Shown here piece by piece: positions 35,601 to 47,600 of a DNA stretch of 64,000 nucleotides. The stretch is taken from NCBI RefSeq assembly GCF_029784165.1, contig NC_073696.1, positions 88,111,381-88,175,380 of the forward strand. The letters run 5' to 3'. A program made the position numbers and the translations under genes. Every line of letters begins with the position of its first letter. Position 1 is the first letter of the stretch. This stretch comes from Wyeomyia smithii (taxonomy: Eukaryota > Arthropoda > Insecta > Diptera > Culicidae). The notes under the pieces were generated by a model. It was not told the origin of the DNA, made no database searches, and saw only the letters and a list, made by a program, of their open reading frames with translations.

Positions 35601-38600
35601 AGATCAGTTAAACTTGTAAATATGCAAATAGTGTGATTAATTATACTGAAACTTGTTCGAAAACGTTGTTATTATCAGACTAATATGAGCCATTTGTTAT
35701 TTGCATTGCACGGTTTGCAGTGTACAATTCAAATTTACATTTTTGAAATCCGACATGTGCCGAACACTCGTTGTTTCTCTTCGAAAGAAAGGTACTCTGC
35801 GCAACTCTGCGCAAGATCGGACTGGATGCATTTTAAGGCATTTTTTCCAAGCTATTTTTTAAAACTAGTGCCAATAGTGCCAAACCCTGCCGTTTAAACT
35901 TTAAACGCTGTTTTAAAAAAAAAATACGTAATTTTTTGATTCCGTCAATTTATACATATATACATTATCCAATGATGAGGATTATACATTATCCAATGAT
36001 TAGGATTTATTCTCCACTATTTTATAGACAACTTTTACTTAGACGTCATCAAGATTCAAGTTACTCTTGGGGCTCCAGCAAATTTCGCAACATTGCATTT
36101 TTTTTTCAAGAAAAACGCTAAAAAACGCTGACTCAGTACACTTTGAAAAATCATAGAAAATTCAAATTTTGTCGTAATGCTCTAAAAATTTGGATCCTGT
36201 CACTTCAATAGTATACAACTATAGGAAAAATATAATTGAAATGAAATTCACATTTTCAATTTTGGGTCGATGGCCAGCGATTCCCCACTGTGCGGTGGTG
36301 TACTTTGTCCGAAGCTAATTTAGATTCTCGCATCGCTAAGTACAGGTCAGACTCGATTATATATAGTCTCTGAATTTTTTCCACTATATATAATCGAATT
36401 TCATATATAATCTAATCAGAGAAAAAATGTATTTTATTCATTTTACATGAATGTTTTATTATTTTCGAATAAATAGGAAGAATTTTATTTTTGACACATC
36501 CCCCTAAAAGTCAGCAAACACAGTTATTATGAAAATTATACATATATCTTGTAGTTATTCCTGGTGTCAAATGGAAAGAAAAAGTTAGATCAGTATATAT
36601 TGATTTGTCAACTCGTTTGTTTTTAATTTCTCAAATTTTTGAAAATTTTCAAATTATTCGTTTGTTTCTAAATTTTTGTAATTTCTTTTTTTTTATTTTT
36701 GAAATTTTTTTTATTAGGGTAATTTTATTAAGGTATTTCAATTTCTTTTAATTTTTAAATTCTTTAAAAACAACCAAAATTTTTCATTGTTTTTAATTAT
36801 TTTCTATTTTTTTCCCTTTCTATCAAACGTAACGTATTTTCTGGATGTTTTCTTACGAAATGTTCGCTCTAGATCACATTTGAAATTTAAAAAAAAAATT
36901 TTTGCTACTATATATACTGCCGTTCTTATGCACGCTGGGACAACTATGCTTGGAACGGCAGTATAATCGAGTTTGGAATTATATATAATAGAATCATATA
37001 CATATAATCGAGTCAATATAAAATCGTGTCTCTATATAATCGAATCCGACCTTTATATCATCGGCCTAACAGATAGATACTTTTGAATTCGAAAGTTATC
37101 AGGAGGCTAATTTTTCAAGTCAATTTGTATGCGGGAAATTCTTTTTCGTTATACATTAATAGTGTTCTCCATACATTGTTGATGATCCTATTCATGCATC
37201 AAACATCAATTTTGAAGTCCGCCTGCTTCGCCTTCGCCTTAATCCGCTCCTGGGTACCAGAAACAACTAACAACTCACAACTAAAATTGAGCTAGTTTCA
37301 ACAATTCAATTTAGGTGGCCTCTAATGTTTCTGCTGATTTGCAATCTACCTCTATTTAAATTTTTGCATCTAAAAAAACACAGTTTGTAAGACGGTTATC
37401 AACCAATACATCACAAAACTATCAACTCAATTGTAGAACGTGATTTGTCAGGGCATAAGGATTGTCTTTTTCCACTATTTATGCATAACGAACCAGAAAA
37501 AAAATGACTGAAAAATTAGCCTACTGATAACGATGGATATAAAAAGAATAGAGTATATATCGGCTTATCTGTTGGGCCAATGATATAAGCGAAGCAAGAA
37601 TCTAAATAAGCTTCGGAAAAATATAAAATACAGCCGCGCGCAACGCAATATATGGTATAATGCTAGCCGCGTAGGCAGAAGTAAAAACACTACTTGTGCC
37701 TGTCGGCGCTTTGCGACGCATAACAACGACGGACTTCAGCATTTCGCATGAAGAAATATTCAAACTATATCTCCACCTCATTTGTCCTCGAGCAATTATC
37801 GCTAAACATCAACAACAACAACAACAAACTTCTCCACCAAAAAATAACGTGCATCTGTAAGCAGTGCCCCAATCCCATCCGATGCAGCGAAAAAGCATTC
37901 ATCGACCGTTTTTTGACCGTTCAGACAGCCTTTCAAGAACCAGTCGAGAACGAGAGAAACGAAAATAAAACACGCCACATGCTGCCGATCATACTCTAGT
38001 TTGCTCCGTTCAACATACATTGTAAATGATCGTGCGAGAGAGTTTTAAAATCGACTTCTCCGAAACTGCGGTCGCTATCGTTAGAAAAAAAATCGTCACA
38101 CGAGAGAAAGAGAAAAACTTTTTTTCGTTCGCCCGATCGTTTCTGCCGTTCAATTCAAACGAAAAAAGCATGTGCATTCATCGCAGTCATAATCAAATTT
38201 CGATCCCTTCTCAAGCACTGGTCCAGAGGAAGGAGTCTTATCGAAACCTCGTTCCTCGTGCCAATATCGCCAATTACAATTCCCTGTAGAGGATCAATAT
38301 TCCTGAGATCAGTTTTATTATAAGAAGGACTTTATTTTGTCAAGAGGAAGGAGTCTTATCGAAACCTCGTTCCTCCTACCAACACCGCGTCACAATCACA
38401 ATTCCCTGAAGAGGCACTTTTTTGCTAACATGAAAGTCAGCAAGGGTACTATAGAATCCAGCTTGAAGTAAGGGTATGTAGTGGAGAGCCTGAGAATAAA
38501 CCCATGTTAAAGTCCCTTGACAACCAAATGGCCTAATTCTAATAAGATTCGAACCCACGACCACTCGCTTATCAAAGCGGACTCTGTAACTTTGCGGCTA

Positions 38601-41600
38601 CCTCCCCTTAAAATCCCGTAAATCCAGTTTTAGAGATTCGGGAACTGCGAGACTGAGTAGAGACAGGTTTCGTTGGTAATTTTGCACTACTGAAGAAATA
38701 TAGTTTTCTGGGGAATCGGCGTAAAAAACCATGTAAAATCCGAAATAAGCGTAGAAAAGCCGCGTGGCTTTAGTGAGCAATTATATTTTTAAAGTATTAT
38801 TTTTGTAGATTTTTTACAAATGATCTGAATCAGAGTGTACAAACGCACTACAGACGATATAGCAAATCTTAATGCATCAGAATTCTTTTCTAATTTTTTC
38901 TCTGTGAATTTCGGTACACAGCACACTGTTTCCAAAGCTGCAAAATTGTGATCGAAATTATTTTGACCCCAACTAGTTTCATTAATTACACAGTGCAACA
39001 ATTTTTTGCCTGCGCTTCTATATATGATTTTTTGATGAAATTTGATGCAAAATCAAATTTCTTCGAGTTTGAACATATTTCAACTTAAGGGGCAACAATG
39101 GCACCATTTTGAATTTTTGAGGAATCGTAAATTTTTAATGTTTTTTCGACACCATTTTGTTTTAAAGCCAAATATCAAAATTCTAAGAGTTTTTCCACCT
39201 ATTAGCATCTTCTTACCTATCTTTAAAAAAAAAACAGATCTTAAATCGGACAAAAACTTAACTCAAAACGGTGATTATGCGAAAATTGTTCTGGCATGGT
39301 TTTAGTATATTTCACAAAGCAAAATAATATCGAGTATGTCTGAGCATTAATGGTAAGGCGATAATATCTAAAATTGGTTGTCTTATATTCAGTAAAAAAG
39401 TCTCAGAAATCGATTGGTAGATGTCTGATCTACGTAAAATGTCAGCAACATGTCGATTTTCCCCCAATTTCCCTACAATACTAAAATAGGTTTATCTCGG
39501 CGTTAAATTAACTTATTTGAAACCTGTTTAATGTTATATCAAGAGTGTAAGTGATACTCAAAGATATAATAACAATTTGTCTTCACATGATCCTCTCCTT
39601 CATGCGGGTAGGGGGTTGCATATTTGGCCAGGTCCGGTTAAAACATATAAATCTCGCTACAGCTTACACTCTAGCTCACACTCTTGATATTACATTAAAC
39701 AGATTTCAAATAAGCTAATGCAGCGTCGAGATAAACCTATTTTAGTATTGTAGGGGAATTGGGGCAAAATTGACATGTTGCTGATATTTTACGTAGATCA
39801 GACACCTACCAACCGATTCCTGAGACTTTTTAACTCAATATAAGACATAATTTGACTACCACTCTTAGATATTATCGCATTACCATTAATGCTCAGAAAT
39901 AATCGATATTATTTTGCTTTGTGAAATATACTAAAACCATGCCAAAACCGTTTTCGTAGAATCATCGTTTTGAGCTCAGTTTTTGTCCGATTTAAGATCT
40001 GTTTTTTTAAAGATGGGTAAGAAGAAGCTAATATGTGGACAAACTCTTAGAGTTTTGATATTTGGCTTTAAAACAAAATGGCGACGAAAAAACATCAAAA
40101 ATTTTCGATTTCTCAAAAATTCAAAATGGCGCCATTGTTGCCCCTCAAATTGAAATATGGTTAAACTTGGGGAAATTAGGTATTGCATCTAAATACACAA
40201 AAAAATTATATATAGAAACCAAGGCAGAAAAAAAGTCAGTTTTTGTTGCACTGTGTTATTCTCCATGTTATAAAAGTTTCAATTTGTGATTAATCCACTA
40301 AACAGTGAAAAACGAATTTTACTTTTCTCATTTAGAAATATAAAAATCCACTTTGTTCGGCAAAGTTAGAGCACATCTTAAAAGAAACAACTTAGTTGAA
40401 AACATCATGCTTATGTCTACCTATTCAAATGGAAGTTTTTTGAGTTTACTATAAATCAATTGTTTCAATTGAGCACAATTTTTCAATGTTCTACAATGAT
40501 GTCTGCTATAATAAAATAAACAATTTCTTTGAAGAAAGTTTATTTTCATCTCACATATTTCTTTGGTTATTGACGATTTCTACTTGAATAATGTACTAAT
40601 TCAAACTAATTACTCTTTACTCAAAAAAAGTGGCTTCAGCAAAGTTGTTTTGTTCATTTTATATTATTTTTTATTTTATAAAAGTTAGAATTTTGTGATT
40701 AATCTACTTAAAAGTAGTAAACGAGTTCTGGTTTTCCCATTTATGCATATAAAAATCCACTTTGCTTATAAGAAACAACTCTCCCAGATGGTCTCGATGT
40801 ACGATGCTGGCCCACAGAGCCAGTCGTCGTAGGTTCGAGTCTCGGCTTGGGAGAGGCTGTTAGTGTCAGTAGGATCGTAGCGCTAGCCCCGCAATTGTCC
40901 TGTACTCTAAACAGTTAGCTGCGAAGTCTGTGCATAACAAACAGAAGGTCAAGTTCCGAATAGGAATGAAGCACCAAGGCTTTGCTTTGCTTTGCTATAA
41001 GAAAAAACTTTGTCGAAGACACCGTTCTTCTATCTGCCAATTTAAATGAACTATAAAGTTTCCTTTAAAATGCTCGAAATCATTTTTTTAATTCAATTTT
41101 CTAAATTGTTTTAATGTTATACAATGTGGTTGCTATAATGTTGTGGTTACTATAATAAACACGAGTTCACCGAAGAAAGTTTATTTTTAACTCTTAGGTT
41201 TATTCAATTATTGGAGATTTTTTCAAAATAACGCACTAACAAAACAAAAAAAGGAAATTCGCTTGTCATTGTTAGGGGAGTATAACTATTGGATCAACAT
41301 TTCTGAAGATACTACGGCTCTAAATTCAAGTTTTTTGGGCCAAAATAATTTCGATCACGTTTTTGCAGCTTTGGAAACAGTGTGCACAAAAGAGAAATAT
41401 GAAATCACTGCAAAAACCGTACACAACCGTACGTATCAGTATTCAGACGCCAAATGGCAACATTCGTACTGCGGATCTCCTTTTTATCATTTTTTTCTAC
41501 TTAATCGAAAGGTGGAAAGGTTTCACGAGGGTGCCATTTAAATGTATGAGAATTTCAGCTCAATTAGACTTCGGAAAGCGGCGCCCTAAAGCGGCCAAAG

Positions 41601-44600
41601 TTTCGATATCGAATTTTCTTTTTCATGCCAATGTCGTTGAGATCTGAGTTATCGTGAAAAAAATGTTTTTGAAAACCCAATAGGCTTTCTAAGACTCTCT
41701 TCTCTAAAATTTTCTGTGTCTCAGAAAACCGATGTAATGTCATTTCTCCTCACAGAATCACTAACGAAATATCATTTATTACGGAAACAACTGCTCTCAC
41801 ACTGGTGAGCAAATCGACGCACGTACATGAAGAGAGCAGCGAATTGTGTGTATCTGTGGAGCTTGTAAAAAATACCGTGGTAGAATCTGAAGTATCTCTT
41901 TTGAGAGATTATAAATCGAGGTGAGCTTTCTCACATGAATGGACATTACACACAATAATTACACAATAGAGCCTACTGCAGTGCTTTTACAGTGTGTCTC
42001 TTGATTGCGTTTTGCGTTTGCATTTGTTAGTTCCGAGATACTGAAGAAAAATGAATTCAGGCACCACGCTTTTTTATGAGAGAAACTCAAGTTGTTTCTG
42101 TTGTATTATCTCAGTACTGCGCACTGCATTGTATTTCTGAGTATTCCCACTAAAGTAATTCATTACTTTTGTTTCGCTGGGCTGTGGTGTAAATAGCGAG
42201 TGAATCAATTTTTCTGCAAGCGGCAGCAGCACAGCTCAAAACATAAGAAAGGAATGTGGTGCAAAAAATTGCTACATGCAGCGCTCATGCCAGAGAAGTG
42301 CATTGATTATTGTTTCCAGTACAGGCGCATGAAGGCTATTATTAGATGCGCAACTAAGTTCTCGCTATGCTAAATATTCGTTATTTACTAGAAATGCTAC
42401 TTTTTCCATCGCATTTGAATGTTAACCGAAATGCTGCTCTAAATGAGACAAAGTTGGTTCCGTCGCTTTAAAGCAGATATTTTTTGGTGGAAAAAATCCT
42501 TCGAAAACAATGAATTGGAGGAATTACTCGATGAAGATCCATGTCAAACACAGGAACAGCTTGCTTCGGTATTGAGAGTTACCTGCCAAGCAATTGCCAA
42601 GAGATTGCATGTTTTGAGAATGATCCAGAAACAGATTTCAATAATTAACCAGATTTTATACTGATTTTACAGATTTTAAAACTATTACAGATCTTTTGAA
42701 AGTAGTCCTCCAGCATCAACCGCCATGAGCGCGCCATGTTAGATTTTAGGGTGAGATTGTTTGCAGGCTTTTACTTTAACATACGCCTAAATCGGATAAC
42801 CCAATGGGTTACAGTCCGGGCTGTTGGGGGTCATACATCTTTCGGCCGAAACTTCTAATTTTTCATCAGCCAGTGTTGGGTGTCAGAGAAGTTGGCTCAC
42901 CTAGAGAAGCACTCGGTTCTTCAAAATACTTCAGTATTGATTTTACACAAGTATTAATAAAAATTCCCAGTTGGTCTCGAGGTACGATGCTGGTCTAACT
43001 ACACGCAAAAGTTCAAGCTTTAATCATCCAATGTGTCCTTTCAATTCGCACAGAATTTGCTCTGACTTCGCACAACCAATGCGTGATACGCATAACGCAA
43101 AAGTTGTACAAGGAATACATTGACAGAGATCAAAATCAGAATATGTATCATATACACAAAAATCGTAATGTCTCGGTAAACTTCGGCTTCGGGCGAACGA
43201 TCAGTTTCGAGGCGCTCAAAAAACCGTTCTTTATCTTCGCGAGCCGGTGCGTACCAACGGCTCGTGCATCCCTAAAAATCGTCAGCAACCGAAACAGCCA
43301 ATAGCGAGCCTTGTTGCCGCGGAAGTTATTGACGCTGGTGCCAGTAACGCAGAACCGAATACATGTGAACCAGAGTCATAATTGAATGCAAAATGTTTTG
43401 GACTAATCTCATGTTTTTGTTTATTGTTAATGATTGAATGATGTTTTCAAATGACCTGATTCATGAAAGTGAATCGATCAGACAATAATTTCTTCAGTAC
43501 CCAACTTATCAGTGTTGATTGCTGGTTGCACTGTTTTAACGATGCCAACCTTCTGAACATCGGCTGATGCTTCATAAGTGTAGTGGTTTGGAGCCGCGTA
43601 ATATATTCGAAATACGCTAGAGCATCAAATGCGTTATGCCCAATGCACATGCGTTGTACTGGTTCCATTTTTAATCAGTAAATGCGCTAATTTCGCTCAT
43701 AAATGATCTGGTTACGCACACTCCAACTTTTGCGTGTAGCCTTGTAGCACCAAGGCTCTGCTTTTGCTTCGCTTATTAATAAAAACATGCGGCATATTCA
43801 AATCGTCGGAAGCTGCAAAGCCAAAAATCATTACACAAGCCGAATGTTTGGTTTGGAACCTAAACTTTACTTTCTCAAGAACATCCTCAACCTTCTTTGG
43901 TGAAATGAATCGGTATGTGCGGCTGTTAGATACAACATCGATGCCAAACAGCTTTTTTTTAATTGGGATAGCTACTATTCCACACTCTCAAACAAGATTT
44001 TGCTCTCAGTGGACATTTCTTCCACTGAGCAACTCGAATCTGTTTCCTCATCTTTTCTAACTAATATAATAGATTCCTTCGAAGGAAGTTGCCCGGTGAA
44101 ACGGAAAACTTCTAGTAAGAACGTATCTTGGTGGAACAATAAACTTGAAAAGCTAAGAAAATCGTCAAGGAGGCTTTTCAACAAAACTAAAACTACCGGA
44201 AATTGGACAGAATATAAAAGCTGTCTAACAGAATACAATCGAGAGATTCGAAAATCAAAGAGAAGGGACTGGAAGCGTACATGTGAGCAAGTTGAAAACT
44301 TGCCTGTTGTAGCTAGACTCCATAAAGCCCTCTCTACAGATCACACAAATGGGCTTGGCCGCTTAAAGAACGAAAACGGTCAGTTCACAACAGACTCTCA
44401 GGAAACACTTAGTGTCATGATGGATACACACTTCCCAGGCTCGACTCAATTGACTTCCGAAAATGCACAGGACTTCTATATGGCTCAACCTAGCTCAATT
44501 CACGACAAGGTTAAAGCTCAAGAATTAGCCAGTGTAATATTCACGACGTCAAGAGTTGAATGGGCAGTGGATTCCTTAAAGCCCTTTAAATCGCCGGGGC

Positions 44601-47600
44601 CAGATGGGATTTATCCAGTGCTTTTACAAAAAAAAACAAGGATATTATAGTCCCCTGTCTGGTGGAGATGTTCAGGGCTAGCATGACACTAAGCTACATT
44701 CCGAGTAAATGGCGAGAAGTCCGCGTCATATTTATTCCTAAGGCTGGAAAACGTGATAGGACGAGTCCCAAAGCATATAGACCAATCAGTCTAACTTCTG
44801 TCATTTTGAAAATGATGGAAAAAATCATTGATCTACATATCAAATTATCATACTTGAAAAGTAGACCATTAAACAAATTTCAGTTTGCCTATCAAACTGG
44901 TAAATCAACTGAAACAGCACTCCACACGCTGGTTTCAAAACTAGAGAAGTCTTTTGAGGCTAAAGAAATCTCACTGACAGCCTTTCTTGATATTGAGGGA
45001 GCATTTGACAATGCTTCTCACGAACCTATAAAAAATGCTATGAAAAAACGCGGTTTTGACATGTGCATCTTGAATTGGACTATCGCTATGTTATCAAACC
45101 GGTCGATAACAGCCAATTTAGGAAGATCAACTTTAACGACAAAACCAACTAGGGGTTGCCCACAAGGAGGGGTTTTATCTCCCTTATTGTGGTCTCTTGT
45201 TGTCGATGATCTTCTTAACAACTTAACGAACCTAGGATACGAAATCATCGGATTCGCTGATGACATTACTAATTTAGTTAGGGGTAAATGCGGATCTACT
45301 ATTTCCAATAGAATGCAATACGCCTTAAACTACACACTTAAATGGTGTAACCTGGAAGGACTAAGCGTCAATCCTTCTAAAACAGTCATAATCCCATTTA
45401 CAAGAAATAGAAAGTATAATATTGCAACTCTTAAGTTGGGAGACACACAGTTGGTGCTATCCAAGCGAACCAAGTACCTAGGTGTTATGCTTGACCATAA
45501 GCTCAACTGGAACGACCATCTAGAGTATGCGATCTCAAAAGCAAACAACGCTCTTTGGGCTTGCAGCAATACATTTGGCAAAAAATGGGGACTCAAGCCG
45601 AGGATGATTCACTGGATATACTCGGCCATAGTGAGACCCAGAGTAACTTATACCTCGCTAGTGTGATGGCCTAAAACTTCACAATTATCAGCTCAGAAAA
45701 AGTTAGATAAACTACAACGTCTGCATGCTTATCAACAACAGGAGCAATGGCCAGTGCACCATCCAAAGCCTTAGAAGCTCTTTTATATCTTCTACCCTTA
45801 CATTAGTATGTACAACTTGAAGCCGAAAAAGGTGCTCTTAGGCTAAAACGTGTTAAATTTTTTCAGGAAGGAGATCTACAGGGACATTTACAAATCCTCA
45901 AAAATTTCCAACTGAACACCTTAGTAACCATGAATGAAGATCGGATGGACTCTAAGACTAACTTCAGTGTTCCTTTCAAAGTGATTGAATCCAATCGCAC
46001 CGAATGGGATGAAGGAGGTCCTAAGGTTCGTCCAGGATCAGTCATTTTTTATACAGATGGCTATGAAATGGGCGAGTCTACAGGCGCTGGGGTCACTGGA
46101 CCAGGAATCAATATATCAATTCCAATGGGGCAGTGGCCCACAGTTTTTCAAGCGGAAATAAATGCTATTCTAACATGCACAAGTATTTGCTTGGCTAGGA
46201 AATATAGGTATGTCAATATCTGCATTTTCTCAGATAGTCAAGCAGCTCTCAATGCTTTAAAAGCATACACATGTCAGTCGAAGTTGGTATGGGATTGTAT
46301 TCAATCCCTACGACAACTAACTGTAACAAACGTTGTCAATCTATACTGGGTGCCTGGTCACTGTGGTATAGAAGGAAATGAAAAAGCCGATCTTTTAGCG
46401 AGAATTGGTTCTTCAACTGCTTTCGTCGGGCCGGAGCCATTCTGTGGGTTATCTTCATCTTGTTTGAAATCTGAGCTAAGAGGCTGGGAATCAATGATGA
46501 TTGATGCCAACTGGAAGTCTTACTCCAAAGCAAGGCAATCTAAACTATTCATTACACCATGTAAAAGAATCACACGGAATCTACTCAGTATGAATAAAGC
46601 TGATCTGAGTACGTTAACTGGCCTACTCACTGGGCACTGTCCGAGTAAGTATCACCTTAAAAAATTTGGTAAATTGACAGATGACTTATGTCGTTTCTGT
46701 AATTGTGAAGTAGAAACCTCGAAACACTTACTGTGCCAATGCAGCGCATTAATTCAGCAAAGACTGCGTATTCTTGGAAAAGGTATCCTCACGCCTAACG
46801 AGATATGTCTGTCTGAACTAATGAAGGTAAGGAACTTCATCAAAGAAGTCATACCTTCTTGGGGTGAAATGCAAAGTCTGGGTGCGACTATCACTGATAC
46901 CCATAGTGATTAAACAAACTGACAGTGCATAAAAATTAACGCGGAGTATACCACAATATATCTTACTAATGGTAGCAGTGGTCATAGGCTCCTACAGGGA
47001 AAAAAACAGCTTTTCGCCGGAGAATAGAATTATCTTTTTTCCTTTTTCATTAAAGAAAGCAAACTCTTAAAACGAGTCACTTGTAGTTCTTTTATCCGTT
47101 CCGTGATCAAGTGGCGTTCTATTCTAGCTCTGGAAGATGTGTGCAAGTCTTCTTCGATGATTCTTCGCATGGATTTCTCAGAAATGTTGGCATCTTTGGC
47201 AAATTTCCTTATAGAACGTACCGGGCTGCAAGCAGTCTTTTACGAACCGATTTGATCACAATTTGCATACGTGTAAACCGAGGACGTTCACTTCCCGTCT
47301 CCCGCTGCTTAGAACCATCCTGTAGGGACATTTTGATGCTATAAACTGTGGCCAAATGACAACCAGCGGTCTCGGCAATCTGTCTCGGCATCTTTTGGGC
47401 GAACAGTGACCTCGTAATCATTTCTTTCGCGTACATTCTTATTTATTTGCAATAAAACAATTTCGATGTTCTGATGCAACACTGGAAAATAAATGTACAA
47501 AAAACACATTGTCAACAAATAAACACAAATTAACCCAATACTAAGGATTGAACATTCTCGCATTTTTTTCTGCCGCACCTTGTATGTCATGGTTTTTGCA

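Larger units (their letters stand above)
34363..38220 (-). mobile_element. Composite non-autonomous hAT element, right copy (one terminus lost)
   Basis: This is an inverted and highly similar copy of 3192-7054, with the same two nested insertions at matching places. The terminus at 38220 (...CAAGCACTG) is intact and is followed by GTCCAGAG. At the other end the last 8 or so element bases and most of the partner target copy are missing: homology begins at TGATCAATCC (34363) after ...CTTATTATG. The paralogous block at about 38325-38349 (CTTTATTTTGTCAAGAGGAA) indicates that the original target was close to GTCCAGAG. The small deletion would make this copy immobile. Confidence 0.85.
34060..38615 (-). 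mobile_element. tRNA-headed repeat interrupted by the composite hAT element
   Basis: On the minus strand, 38615-38535 has a tRNA-like head with the B box GGTTCGAATCT. The body contains two tandem copies of a block with GAGGAACGAGGTTTCGATAA (38405-38341 and 38290-38225), each followed by CAGGGAATTGTRATT. The body resumes beyond the hAT element at 34362-34060 with GGCGATATTGGTAGGAT. Because the block is repeated, the copy at about 38325-38349 preserves the uninterrupted target site of the hAT insertion. Confidence 0.65.

Noticed and set aside
34363..38220. Inverted repeat with 3192-7054 as a simple large inversion or assembly duplicate
   Set aside because: Homology stops at the element termini, the flanks differ, and each copy has its own hAT-type target sequence.
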